Below, piece after piece: positions 27,426 through 36,400 of a stretch of 57,783 bases of DNA. Both the position numbers and the translations under genes were made by a program. How positions within the stretch are numbered: position 1 is the stretch's first letter; every line of letters begins with the position of its first letter. Below the pieces are notes generated by a model, which was not told where the DNA came from, did no database searches, and saw only the letters and a list, made by a program, of their open reading frames with translations. Source of the stretch: an uncultured Thermoguttaceae bacterium (GTDB taxonomy: Bacteria > Planctomycetota > Planctomycetia > Pirellulales > Thermoguttaceae); the NCBI GenBank assembly GCA_938042245.1, contig CALIRO010000067.1, positions 1-57,783 on the forward strand, read 5' to 3'.

Positions 27426-27474
27426 CCCAGCCTGCTTCGCAGGCCGGCCTCTCCCGCTCTGGGGAGAGGCGAAT
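27426..27474 (+). repeat. R4 repeat, copy 1
   Basis: 49 bases matching 27608-27656 with about two differences. Begins with the hairpin GCCTGCTTCGCAGGC and ends GGGGAGAGGCGAATG. Similar palindromic intergenic sequences occur in many bacterial genomes. Confidence 0.6.
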
Positions 27475-27607
27475 GGTCCCCTCTCCCCTCCGGGCCATGA
27501 AAATTCCCTCTCCCCTCCGTGGGAGAGGGTTAGGGTGAGGGGGGACCGAATTGCTTCTTCCGCTATAGTAAGACAGTAGAAGACGGCGGGGACATGGACC
27601 CCGCCAT

Positions 27608-27656
27608 CCAGCCTGCTTCGGAGGCCGGCTTCTCCCGCTCTGGGGAGAGGCGAATG
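27608..27656 (+). repeat. R4 repeat, copy 2
   Basis: Second copy of the 49-base repeat at 27426, direct orientation, 134 bases downstream. A single change in the hairpin loop region (CTTCGGAGG) breaks the first stem slightly. Confidence 0.6.
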
Positions 27657-27684
27657 CAAGCGTCCCGCCCTACTCCCAGGCTAT

Positions 27685-28866
27685 CTATGCCAGCAGGTCT
27701 TCGATGTTTTCATAGTTTTTCGCATCCAAGAGGGTTTCGTTATAGGGCGATTGGCCCCCCGTCAACTCTCGGATGTCCCGGTCGATGTAGTATTCGTTGT
27801 GCGGTTTAAAACCGGGCAGGGTCAGCACATTGACAAACACATCCAGGCCCCGGTGGCCGGTGCCCGGGGGAATGTAAACAAAACTGCCCGGCTCCAACTG
27901 GTACTGCTCATACTGGGCTAGGTTGCGCAAATTTGGAAATATGATCAGCATAGGCGTCCGGCCTGAGGTGTTCAGCCGATAACTACCCGGGTCCAGCACC
28001 AAATATAGTTCCGTCTGGAGCTGCCCGCCGCGCACCGGCCGAGAAGGATGGAAATGGCTGGGCGAGGTTTCTCGTGGGATATTGACCACATGGCTATTGA
28101 CCCAGTTGACGCCGTCGTCGGCCTCGCCCGGAGCGTTCATGTACCAGGTCAAAGGCAGCCGACGGAACGGATCGAAATCTGGGTTGCAACCGCCGGCCGT
28201 GTCGGCCAAGTACCGAAGCCGACGCACCGCCGACACATGACTGACAGGGCGCTCCAGGTGCTCCATGCTCAGGCAGGCGAATTGACCTCGGACCCGAAGC
28301 GTCTTTTGACTATCGACGATCAGTTGATCGCCTTCCATAATCGGTTCCCAACTGGCCGATTGCTTACTGCAGAAGCCGACCGAACGATACTGGGCGAATA
28401 GTTCTGCCAGGGCGGCTTCGGTCTGCGGGTCCTCGGCCCAAGGTCGCGGAACGTGTTCCAATTTCCACAATTCCCCGGCAATATCGCCCACAAAAATCTC
28501 CTCCGTTTTCCATCGCCCCAGGATAGCCTGGACGGGAATCTGGGCGCCAGGCCGAACCGTGGGAAGTCCATCTTGAATCAGCCGAAGCAACCGGCCAAAG
28601 GCCGAGGGAATCGGCTCTGGTTGATACTCTGGAGGCAGCGGCAGACCGTCGCCTTCTTGAGTTCGGTAACCGGACGGTATGAACACTTCCCCCCGGCCGC
28701 GATAAATCCAGAAGACCCGCATTCCGCCTTCCTGCGGGGCCAACTCGGTCTGGCCGTCCACTTCCACCCGACTTAGTCGCAGATACGGCCGCTGCGCCTC
28801 CAGGGCATGCCGAATGGCCTGAAAGGTCGCTTGGTCTTCGACATGACCGATCAGTACCTGTCCCAC
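27685..28866 (-). CDS. Cupin-like protein of unknown function
   Basis: 393 residues, cytoplasmic (no signal). The C-terminal half looks like a cupin-type beta-barrel: SHFHPSRP (His pair), a Tyr/Leu-rich strand (LQTELYLVLDPGSYRL) and YIPPGTGHRGLDVFVNVL with a further His. The N-terminal 200 residues contain beta-rich segments but no named motif I recognise. Start GTG 28866 has AGGAGG eight bases upstream. It is divergent from uxaC with a 7-bp palindrome between the two genes, suggesting joint control and a role in uronate or related sugar use, which is inference. Confidence 0.6.
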   Translation of the reverse strand: MGQVLIGHVEDQATFQAIRHALEAQRPYLRLSRVEVDGQTELAPQEGGMRVFWIYRGRGEVFIPSGYRTQEGDGLPLPPEYQPEPIPSAFGRLLRLIQDGLPTVRPGAQIPVQAILGRWKTEEIFVGDIAGELWKLEHVPRPWAEDPQTEAALAELFAQYRSVGFCSKQSASWEPIMEGDQLIVDSQKTLRVRGQFACLSMEHLERPVSHVSAVRRLRYLADTAGGCNPDFDPFRRLPLTWYMNAPGEADDGVNWVNSHVVNIPRETSPSHFHPSRPVRGGQLQTELYLVLDPGSYRLNTSGRTPMLIIFPNLRNLAQYEQYQLEPGSFVYIPPGTGHRGLDVFVNVLTLPGFKPHNEYYIDRDIRELTGGQSPYNETLLDAKNYENIEDLLA

Positions 28867-28893
28867 CGTTTTCGCCTCCTACTCCCAGAAGGG

Positions 28894-28908
28894 CTGAGAG
28901 TCTCTCAG
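28894..28908. promoter_or_regulatory. Palindrome between divergent genes (operator candidate)
   Basis: CTGAGAGTCTCTCAG is a perfect palindrome with seven-base arms around a central T. It sits 28 bases upstream of the cupin-like GTG start and about 225 bases before uxaC. Could be a repressor site for a regulator encoded elsewhere. Confidence 0.35.
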
Positions 28909-29133
28909 AGCACGGAAACCTCCTCCTTGCCCACCGCCTACGACCTCCCCCCATTCCTAAAGAGCCTCCGCTTTTCTTTGGCCACATGCCCCCTTACCTT
29001 ACCCTATCTCCAATAAATACAATATTTCAAAACCTGTTGGAATCCCCTGGAAGATGTTTCCTCCAAGGGGAGGCCCCTTTTTCCAACGGATAACCTGGTC
29101 TGAAATTTGCCCTGGCTTTACAAAAAGGAACCT

Positions 29134-30567
29134 ATGATGGCCGACGTTTTCATTACCGAGAACTTTCTTTTACAGACCGAGGCGGCGCAGCGTCTGTATC
29201 ATGAGTATGCCAAGTCGATGCCCATTTTTGATTATCATTCCCATCTGCCGCCCCAGCAGATTGCCGAGGACCGGCAGTTTGAGAATCTGACCCAGATTTG
29301 GCTGGCTGGCGACCATTACAAATGGCGGGCCATGCGCACGGCCGGCGTGCCGGAACGTTTTTGTACCGGCGATGCTTCGGACTGGGAAAAGTTTCTCAAA
29401 TGGGCCGAGACGGTGCCCAAACTGCTTCGGAATCCGCTGTATCATTGGACACACATGGAGCTTCGGCGGCCGTTTGGGATTACGGATCGGCTCCTTTCGC
29501 CGGCAACGGCCAAGGAGATTTGGGAGCACTGCAACCGGTTGCTAAGGCAGCCGGAGTTTTCGGCCCGGGGGCTTTTGCGTCAGATGCATGTGGTGCTGTT
29601 GTGCACCACGGACGATCCGACGGATACATTAGAATATCATCGGCAAATTGCCGCCGATCCGTCCTTTGCGATTCGGGTGTTGCCGACCTTTCGGCCGGAT
29701 CGGGCTTTGGGTGTGGAAAATCCGGCGGCGTTTCGTCTGTGGGTGGATCGGCTCAGCCAGGCAAGCGGCCTGTCGATCCAAGATTTCGATTCGCTTTTAG
29801 AGGCCCTGCGTCGTCGGCACGACGCCTTTCATGCAGCCGGTTGCCGATTGGCCGACCATGGTCTGAGCGTCTTTTATGCGGAGGATTACACGGCACAGGA
29901 GGTGGAGTCGGCGTTCTGGCAGGTGTATCGGGATGGCAAGCCGTTGGACCCTGAGTTGGCGGCCAAGTACAAATCCGCCCTCTTGCTAGAACTAGCCTGC
30001 ATGAACGCCGAAAAGGACTGGACCCAGCAATTTCATTTCGGCTGCATGAGGAACAATAACACACGTGCCTTCCAGACCCTGGGGCCGGACACCGGTTTTG
30101 ATTCCATCGGCGATTGGCCGCAAGGCGCCGCGATGGCCCGGTTTTTCGACCGGCTGGAACAGCGCGGTAAACTGACCCGAACCATCCTATATAACCTCAA
30201 TCCCGCAGATAATGAACTGGTGGCTACGATGATCGGAAATTTCCAGGACGGCCAGACGCCCGGCAAAATGCAAATGGGCAGCGCCTGGTGGTTCCTGGAT
30301 CAAAAAAACGGCATCGAGCGCCAAATCGATGCACTGTCCAATATGGGCCTTTTGAGCCAATTTGTCGGCATGCTCACCGACAGCCGATCCTTCCTCTCCT
30401 TTGTCCGCCATGAATATTTCCGCCGAATTCTGTGCAACATCCTTGGCCAAGATATGACCGAAGGCCTCCTGCCATGGGACTTCGACCTGGTGGGCCAAAT
30501 GGTGCAGGACATCTGCTACCGAAACGCCGTGCGGTATTTTAAGATCGAAGGCGTGCCGATCGTCTAG
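29134..30567 (+). CDS. uxaC: Glucuronate isomerase
   Basis: Converts D-glucuronate to D-fructuronate (and galacturonate to tagaturonate), an entry step of hexuronate catabolism. From ATG 29134 it has 477 residues, family length. Landmarks: IFDYHSHLPPQQIAEDR near the N-terminus (metal-site His pair), WTHMELRRPFGI, TDDPTDTLEYH, LPTFRPDRALG, and a C-terminal SFVRHEYFRRILC with SRSFLSF. AAAAAGGAA precedes the ATG; a TTG at 29107 is also open. Cytoplasmic. No UxaA/B or KdgK gene is visible here. Its TAG overlaps the convergent stop of the next gene within CTAG (30564-30567), leaving no terminator space. Confidence 0.93.
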   Translation: MMADVFITENFLLQTEAAQRLYHEYAKSMPIFDYHSHLPPQQIAEDRQFENLTQIWLAGDHYKWRAMRTAGVPERFCTGDASDWEKFLKWAETVPKLLRNPLYHWTHMELRRPFGITDRLLSPATAKEIWEHCNRLLRQPEFSARGLLRQMHVVLLCTTDDPTDTLEYHRQIAADPSFAIRVLPTFRPDRALGVENPAAFRLWVDRLSQASGLSIQDFDSLLEALRRRHDAFHAAGCRLADHGLSVFYAEDYTAQEVESAFWQVYRDGKPLDPELAAKYKSALLLELACMNAEKDWTQQFHFGCMRNNNTRAFQTLGPDTGFDSIGDWPQGAAMARFFDRLEQRGKLTRTILYNLNPADNELVATMIGNFQDGQTPGKMQMGSAWWFLDQKNGIERQIDALSNMGLLSQFVGMLTDSRSFLSFVRHEYFRRILCNILGQDMTEGLLPWDFDLVGQMVQDICYRNAVRYFKIEGVPIV

Positions 30568-33020
30568 GGAGGCGATTGCCTTACGGAGATGATTTCCAAC
30601 TGGTTAGGCGGCAGGCCTAGCCGATCCAGCACTTGCCGACCCAGTTGGGCCATTTCCGGGTGGCTGGTCTGGAGTTGGATTTGGGTTTGGCAGGCGGCCA
30701 CCGCCAACGCCTCCGGCATATCCCAGATGCGCCGGACGTTCAACAGCGGCAGGCCATGCCGATGGCTGGCCGGCGGCTCATAAAGCAGCAGTTGCTCTGG
30801 AGCCGTCTCTAGAAAGGCCGCATACACCAGCATTCCGGCGCCGTCGCCCCGGCCCATCCACCGCCAGCTAGCCTTTTGCAGTTCGGGTAGGCTCCGGGCC
30901 GCCTGCAACGCACGCCGAACGTCCCACAGTTGCATCCCTTCCAGCGTCTGGCCCAGCAACATGAACCGACGGCGAACCTGTACTTGTTTGCGCTCTGCCG
31001 GGTTCCATGCGGTTGGACCCACACCCCGGGGCGCAAACACTACCAACACCTCTCCCGCCTCTAAGGCCCGAAACGCTTCCTCCCAGACCTCCGGCGGCAC
31101 CAGCGGGGCCGACCCACTGGGCGAAGCGGTAGGCTTTACAGCGGCCGGTTTTGCTCCTTCCGCTTGGGAGGCCGATGACTTAGATAGGTCCGGCTTTCCT
31201 GCCAAAGGCTTGGCACCTTCCGCTTGGGTAGGGGGGTTTGGCGCCGGGGGTTTGGCCACTGCTGGGTTTGGGGCTCCGTTTTGTTTAGGTTTTGGCTCCG
31301 GCTCTGGCTTGGGCTCCTCCGGCGCCAGCCGACGTGCTAACTGCTCCGGCAGTCGATGGACAAAAGATTCCCACTGCGATTGGTCGGCCAGAACCAGAAA
31401 CAGGGCTTCTTTCGGTTGTTCAGTAGAACCGGGGGGATTCCCCCTGGCCTTGTGCAGCCGCAGCAGGGGCAACCGAATTGCTTCCTGGCTCGTAAACTCA
31501 TATTGGGCAGCTTGAAGATCGGGCAGTTCGGCTTGCCAGGCCGGTTGCAACGCAAGCGGCGGGGGTTGCTTCGGCCAGGAGCGGAACGTTTGTTCCTCCA
31601 GAGCCTGTCGCCATTCGGAAACCTGCTTTTGCCAGGCCCCTTTCGACTCCGGCGGAGCCGCCCCCGACGCCAACCGGACAAACTGCTCTTGAATGGTCGT
31701 GTTGATCTGGTCGGAGGGCAATTCCTGGAAGACTTTCAGTTGTTCCGGCTCGAAGAGTTTTCGGCCCACTTCGCCGGGGTCCCGTGAAAGGGCTTTGAGG
31801 TGCTTGTCGAAGAAGGCGAAGGCGGCCTTTTGAAGTTCAGGCAGGTCTTTATGGCCGCCAGGGAAGATGGCCTTTTGCAATTTGTCTTCGGCCCCGTAGA
31901 GTTGGTAAATACGCCGGACCTTCTCAAAAAGCCGTTCCACTCCGTCCAAGGGGAAGATGCTATCGTCATCCGTATTGCCCAGCAGCAGCGGTCTCGGGGC
32001 GATCAAGGCAGCCACCAGCGGATAATCCCATTGATACGTATTTACAATATACATACAATCACAATGGCCTTCTACACAGCCATCCACCACATGGTTTTGC
32101 AGGTCGGTAATGCCGGCCACCGGCGCGGCGGCCTGGATGCGCTCGTCCAAAGCGGCGATCCACCAACTGTAGGCTCCCCCGCCGCTTCGACCGGTTACGC
32201 CGATCCGCTTTGGATCGACCTCTTTTCGGGTTTGCAGATAATCTAAGGCCCGCACACAGTTCCACGCCTCCACCCCGGCAGGTGTATATCCGTAACTATT
32301 CCACCACCACATGCCGTACCGATACGTGCCATGGTGGATCCCTTCGATCTCGCCGAGTTGGATGGTGTCGATGGTCAGGCAGACATAGCCGTGCTTGGCA
32401 AACCAAATGCCATGGTGTTGATACGTACATTTGTTTCCATAGCTAATGTTCCCTTTCTTCACAGCCCCATGGCCGCACACATACAAAATGGCCGGCAGTG
32501 GCTCCCGCACCTCCTTAGGCCGATAGAGGTTGCCGGTTACATATAGACCAGGCATCGACTGGAAATGGAGTTTTTCCACCACAATATCCTCGGCCTCCAC
32601 CTGGCCGGTAATCACAGGTTTGAGTTCCGTCCGGGGCGGCATCGGGTCCAAACCTAGCATCTGGCAAAACTGCCGATGATACCCCGGCCGATTGGCCTTC
32701 CATTGGCCCAATGAACTAATGTCTGTCAGACAAGCGTCGGCCAGCCGTTTCGTCTCCAGGCGGAAATACTCGGCCAGCATCCGGTCGCCGGGCCGATCGC
32801 CAAGCACGGTCCATTCCGGCGGCACTTTGGCCCAAAGCACTCCGGCCGCCCCCAGCCACGCCCAAACAGTTAAACAGAGCCATGCAATCCGGTTCCATCT
32901 GTGCCAGGAAAACCGGCTGACCTTCGCCAAGCAATCCTCGCACTTCCGTCGGTGCTGAGCTTTGAACCACTGGGACTGCACTGGGGCCTTCATGTAAAAA
33001 TAGACATCGAAACGGTTCAT
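30564..33020 (-). CDS. Secreted acetyl xylan esterase-like alpha/beta hydrolase
   Basis: 818 residues. The membrane/signal segment (about 44-62) follows a basic N-terminus that is unusually long; a downstream Met (MKAPVQ) may be the real start. The first hydrolase domain (about 130-430) has the nucleophile elbow TGRSGGGAY (Ser near 279), an Asp in TDDDSIF and the His in GGHKDLPEL, a complete Ser-Asp-His triad typical of the acetyl-xylan/dienelactone esterase group. After it comes a Pro/Lys/Ala-rich linker (about 560-640) with QAEGAKP twice, then a second, apparently triad-poor hydrolase-like domain. GGAGGAG is upstream of ATG 33020. Likely acts on plant-derived or polysaccharide esters outside the cytoplasm. 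Confidence 0.82.
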   Translation of the reverse strand: MNRFDVYFYMKAPVQSQWFKAQHRRKCEDCLAKVSRFSWHRWNRIAWLCLTVWAWLGAAGVLWAKVPPEWTVLGDRPGDRMLAEYFRLETKRLADACLTDISSLGQWKANRPGYHRQFCQMLGLDPMPPRTELKPVITGQVEAEDIVVEKLHFQSMPGLYVTGNLYRPKEVREPLPAILYVCGHGAVKKGNISYGNKCTYQHHGIWFAKHGYVCLTIDTIQLGEIEGIHHGTYRYGMWWWNSYGYTPAGVEAWNCVRALDYLQTRKEVDPKRIGVTGRSGGGAYSWWIAALDERIQAAAPVAGITDLQNHVVDGCVEGHCDCMYIVNTYQWDYPLVAALIAPRPLLLGNTDDDSIFPLDGVERLFEKVRRIYQLYGAEDKLQKAIFPGGHKDLPELQKAAFAFFDKHLKALSRDPGEVGRKLFEPEQLKVFQELPSDQINTTIQEQFVRLASGAAPPESKGAWQKQVSEWRQALEEQTFRSWPKQPPPLALQPAWQAELPDLQAAQYEFTSQEAIRLPLLRLHKARGNPPGSTEQPKEALFLVLADQSQWESFVHRLPEQLARRLAPEEPKPEPEPKPKQNGAPNPAVAKPPAPNPPTQAEGAKPLAGKPDLSKSSASQAEGAKPAAVKPTASPSGSAPLVPPEVWEEAFRALEAGEVLVVFAPRGVGPTAWNPAERKQVQVRRRFMLLGQTLEGMQLWDVRRALQAARSLPELQKASWRWMGRGDGAGMLVYAAFLETAPEQLLLYEPPASHRHGLPLLNVRRIWDMPEALAVAACQTQIQLQTSHPEMAQLGRQVLDRLGLPPNQLEIISVRQSPP

Positions 33021-33288
33021 CGGGAGACTCCTCCGTAAATCAAGGCAACGGCAGCACCAGGATTACCTTACCCAACAGGCCGGTCGGGAGAGAATCATGC
33101 TAGCAAGTTCTTCAAAAACGGCTCAAACCGAATTCCCCCATAGTATAACCCTGGCAAAACCGAAGCGATATAGGCGGTCGATGAAAAGAGGCCGTAAAAC
33201 CCGGCCAGACCGCCCCAGGCCAAGCTGGTTATCCCAGGCGATCTGCACCTGCGCCAAGCCGCTCCAGGTTCCGCAGAAAAAATCCTCT

Positions 33289-34479
33289 CTATTGCACCCG
33301 GCAGATGAAGCATTTTAGATAATCGGTTTCTGGGCAGGTTACCAGCACCGGATGGTCGGGCGCCGCGCCGCGCTGCTGGAGCACTTGGATGGATCGGGCG
33401 CTTTTTTGCGAGACCCCCATGAGCATCTGGAGGAAATCCTCTCGACTTACATGGCCGGAGCAACTGCAAGTTACTAGAATACCGCCGGGCTGGAGCAGTT
33501 CCACGCCTAGACGATTGAGCCAATGGTAGGCCTGCAAAGCTCGCTTGAGGGTACGTCGGCTTCGAGCAAACCGGGGCGGATCCAGCACCACACAGCCGAA
33601 CCGCTGGTTTTCACTGAGCAAGCGTTCCATGCTGTGGAAGCAATCGCCCTGTTCAAAACGGACGTTGGTAAGACGATTGAGCTGGGCATTGGCTTGGGCG
33701 AGTTGGACGGCCTTTTGGCTATCGTCGATTCCGAGAACGCTTTCTGCGCCGGCCTGAGCGGCGGCCAGAGCAAACCCGCCGGTATAGCAGAACATATCTA
33801 ACACCCGTCGGCCTTGGCAATACCGAGCGATCGCCCGGCGATTTTCCCGTTGATCCAGATAAAAGCCGGTTTTTTGCCCTTGGACGAGATCGACCAGGTA
33901 TCGCAGGCCATTTTCACAAATTTCTACTGGTTCCTGCGGCGCCTGACCCCAAAGGAGTTTGTCTTCCAGGTGGAGACCTTCGGCGCGGAGAGTGGCCGGG
34001 TCGGTGCGCAGGAGGATCCCTTTGGGTTGGATCTGTTGGACGAGCCAATCTACCAGAAGCTGGAGTCGGCTCGCCATGGCCGCCGCCGTAACCTGCACGA
34101 CTAGATACTGGGCGTAGCGATCGACGATCAAGCCGCTCAGGCCGTCGGCTTCGCTATAGACAAGCCGAACTGCCCCGCCCGGATCGTCGTAGCCCAAAAG
34201 ACTTCGCAGCCGGATCGCCTCTTCCAACCGACGCTGCCAAAAGGCCTCGTCTAGGTCTTCCTCCTGCCGCCAGGTGTAGAGCCGAACCCTGATCCGGCTT
34301 TTGCTGTTCCAAATTCCTCGGGCCACAAAATGGCCCGTCTGGGTCCGCAGCTCCACCACCTGGCCATCGGCCGGTTGCCCTTCCAGCCGCTCAATCGCCG
34401 AAGCCAATACCCACGGATGCCGACCAAAAAAGGGTTTCGCCTTTCCAGAACGAAGGATCACCTGTGCGGATTTACTCAT
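33289..34479 (-). CDS. rlmI: RlmI-like 23S rRNA cytosine methyltransferase
   Basis: A class I SAM methyltransferase with an N-terminal PUA-type RNA-binding domain (GKAKPFFGRHPWVLASAIERL, 1-80). The SAM site is VLDMFCYTGGFALAAAQAGAE and the acidic partner VLGIDDSQKAVQLA. Catalytic residues lie in VVLDPPRFARSR and the Cys-bearing LVTCSCSGHVSREDF, the C-x-C pattern of the RlmI/m5C group. It makes 5-methylcytosine in 23S rRNA. At 396 residues it is complete. The gene stands alone on the minus strand, with 268 empty bases before the esterase gene start. Confidence 0.9.
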   Translation of the reverse strand: MSKSAQVILRSGKAKPFFGRHPWVLASAIERLEGQPADGQVVELRTQTGHFVARGIWNSKSRIRVRLYTWRQEEDLDEAFWQRRLEEAIRLRSLLGYDDPGGAVRLVYSEADGLSGLIVDRYAQYLVVQVTAAAMASRLQLLVDWLVQQIQPKGILLRTDPATLRAEGLHLEDKLLWGQAPQEPVEICENGLRYLVDLVQGQKTGFYLDQRENRRAIARYCQGRRVLDMFCYTGGFALAAAQAGAESVLGIDDSQKAVQLAQANAQLNRLTNVRFEQGDCFHSMERLLSENQRFGCVVLDPPRFARSRRTLKRALQAYHWLNRLGVELLQPGGILVTCSCSGHVSREDFLQMLMGVSQKSARSIQVLQQRGAAPDHPVLVTCPETDYLKCFICRVQ

Positions 34480-34784
34480 CGTTGAACGAGTTCTCCCTGT
34501 GGTTGTTTCATAGGCCTACCAGCCCCAGTAGCGTCATCCAGTTGACCGGGAGATTTCCGAGGGCGGTTCTTCCGGCAAAAAAATCGGAACACGTCAGCCA
34601 ACTGAAGAACTCCCCTGCCTTTTCCGAGGAAGCTCCTCTGTCGTCCTTCCCGCGAAAGCGAGAATGGCGGCTTGTTCCCGCATAAGCGGGGGACCAGGAA
34701 AACGACCGCAGAAAAACACCTGGCTTCCTGCCTCCGGAAGAATGACAGGGTGCGTCATTCGGCTGAAATGGTACCAAAATCCCA
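34480..34784. other. Intergenic region occupied by R1 element C
   Basis: 305 bases between two minus-strand genes. Most of it is R1 copy C (34586-34775), annotated separately. Confidence 0.5.
34586..34775 (+). repeat. R1 MITE-like element, copy C (long form)
   Basis: About 190 bases. Left part (CAGCCAACTGAAG near 34594) matches copies E and F, and the right end ATTCGGCTGAAATGGTACC ends at 34775. The core CCCGCGAAAGCG is present. AAAATC occurs on both flanks, a partial target duplication. Confidence 0.65.
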
Positions 34785-35633
34785 CTAGACGTTTCGAGCC
34801 ATTACACCAACTTCCGATACCAGCAGATTCAGACTGCCGGAGCGGAAACCTTCCAGATCTAAGGAGACGAACTTAAAGCCGAGCTGCTTCAGGCGGGAGG
34901 CCACTTCTTGGCGCAACGGCGGGTCCACCAGCCGGGGCAGATCGGTCAGGGGCACTTCAATGCGAGCCAGGTCGCCCCGATGATACCGGACCCGCACCGG
35001 CTCAAAACCCAAGGAGCGGAGGAACTGCTCGGCCTGGTCGATCATGCGGAGGCGTTCTGGTGTAATTTGTTCACCATAAGCGATACGACTTGCCAGGCAG
35101 GGAGTGGCCGGTTTATTCCAGACCGGCAGTCGCCACCAGGCGGCCAATTGGCGAAGCTCTGCCTTCGTCAGGCCCACCTCAGCCAACGGGCTTCGGACCT
35201 GTTTTTCCCTGGCGGCCTGACGGCCAGGGCGATAGTCGGCTAGATCGTCCCGGTTGGCGCCGTCGCAAACCACAGCCGCCTGCCACTTCTCGGCCAACTG
35301 GTGTACATGGTCGAAAAGATCGCTTTTGCAATAGTAGCACCGATTCGCCGGGTTTTGCTGATAAATAGGGTTATTCAGTTCATTGGTGAAAAAAATTTCA
35401 TGTCGGATGCCGATCTGCCGAGCCAGCTCCCGGCAAGCTTCCAGTTCGCCGGCGGCCATGCTAGCACTGACGCCGGTGGCGGCAATGGCCCGATCGCCCA
35501 AGGCAACCTGCGCCGCCTTGGCCAACACCGTGCTATCCAGCCCACCCGAAAAAGCTACCACACAACTGCCAAAACTGCGCAAAAGCGCCAACAAGGCATC
35601 CCGCTTAGCCGCCAACTCCGGCGATAAGTCCAT
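34785..35633 (-). CDS. larE: LarE-type sulfur transferase (ATP-dependent)
   Basis: LarE builds the nickel-pincer cofactor precursor by giving its own Cys sulfur to pyridinium biscarboxylate. The ATP pyrophosphatase P-loop SGGLDSTVLAKA is near residue 28, and the conserved PCLASRIAYGE carries the sacrificial Cys of the family. NPANRCYYCKSDLF (two Cys) is also family-typical. From ATG 35633 it has 282 residues. The longer open frame to 35822 runs through the preceding gene and is rejected. No larA, larB or larC gene is visible in the window, so cofactor synthesis would need distant partners. GGAA precedes the ATG by nine bases. Confidence 0.87.
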   Translation of the reverse strand: MDLSPELAAKRDALLALLRSFGSCVVAFSGGLDSTVLAKAAQVALGDRAIAATGVSASMAAGELEACRELARQIGIRHEIFFTNELNNPIYQQNPANRCYYCKSDLFDHVHQLAEKWQAAVVCDGANRDDLADYRPGRQAAREKQVRSPLAEVGLTKAELRQLAAWWRLPVWNKPATPCLASRIAYGEQITPERLRMIDQAEQFLRSLGFEPVRVRYHRGDLARIEVPLTDLPRLVDPPLRQEVASRLKQLGFKFVSLDLEGFRSGSLNLLVSEVGVMARNV

Positions 35634-35725
35634 AACAGGTATTTCCGTGTAAAGAAAGTTTTGCATACGCCACGGTTTCCTGGTTCCAAGAAGAAAATGC
35701 GTTTCGATTGACTTCGAGAGGTGGA

Positions 35726-36256
35726 TTATTCCAGGTGGCAGATTTCTTTCGACGGCGCCCACCAATCGCCGCTCGATAGGGGCATCAAGGTTACCTGGCA
35801 CTCTTCCCAGGCGTTTCGCCAAGTTTTGTAATCGGGATGGCGTTCCAACTCCGCCATATCCGCCGCATATTCTTCGCCTACATATTCATAATACCGGATC
35901 GCATAGACTTGATCCCGGGTGCTACAGATGAAAACCGAATAATTGCGAATGTTTTTCTGCCGGATGGCATCTCGGACGGCTTGGGGAATTTTTTGATGTA
36001 ATTTTTGGAATTCTTCCACGCGGTCGGGATTCAGGGTGATCAATTCACAGAATCGCTGCGGTTCGGCGGCGCTTTTGAGGGCCGGTCGGCTCGCTTGGGG
36101 GCTAGCCGCCCCGGTTGCTCCTGCCGACGGCCAGGCGTCGCCCGGCAGTTTCGGCGGCGCCTGCTCGGTACAACCGGCCAACAGGCTTCCGCACACAACA
36201 ACTCCAACCAGCCCCACCCGCCTCCAGACCCCCCTTGCCGAACCCTCCGAGTTCAT
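35726..36256 (-). CDS. Lipoprotein with L-rhamnose mutarotase-like domain
   Basis: 176 residues. N-terminal lipobox (SLLAGC near 24-29) directs membrane lipid anchoring. After a short Pro/Ala linker, residues about 65-165 match the RhaM/DUF718 pattern: RFCELITLNPDRVEEFQKLH, IRNYSVFICSTRDQ, IRYYEYVGEEYAADMAEL and HPDYKTWRNAWEECQ. RhaM itself is cytosolic and interconverts rhamnose anomers. An exported lipoprotein version is unusual, so mutarotase activity is not certain. AAGAAG-rich and GAGGAG sequence precedes the ATG. The glycosidase-like gene at 36401 is divergent with only 144 bases between starts, hinting at a shared carbohydrate role. Confidence 0.72.
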   Translation of the reverse strand: MNSEGSARGVWRRVGLVGVVVCGSLLAGCTEQAPPKLPGDAWPSAGATGAASPQASRPALKSAAEPQRFCELITLNPDRVEEFQKLHQKIPQAVRDAIRQKNIRNYSVFICSTRDQVYAIRYYEYVGEEYAADMAELERHPDYKTWRNAWEECQVTLMPLSSGDWWAPSKEICHLE

Positions 36257-36400
36257 CTTCTTTCTCCTCCCAAAGCTCAGGTTTGCCCCCCTTCCCAGGA
36301 AGAACCCTTGTATTATATCTTATCCTAATGCCCCAGGACGGGAAACGGTTCCAAGACTTGTTTATCTTCCCACAAAACGTGCTAGCAAAAGGGACTTGCT

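Larger units (their letters stand above)
27373..27684. other. Intergenic region with tandem-spaced R4 repeats
   Basis: 312 bases between convergent genes. Two near-identical 49-base repeats lie at 27426-27474 and 27608-27656, with a GC-rich palindromic block (27486-27540) between them. No gene. Confidence 0.5.

Noticed and set aside
35634..35822. N-terminal extension of LarE into the neighbouring gene
   Set aside because: It overlaps the RhaM-like gene on the same strand, and LarE homologues start near the SPELAAK sequence.
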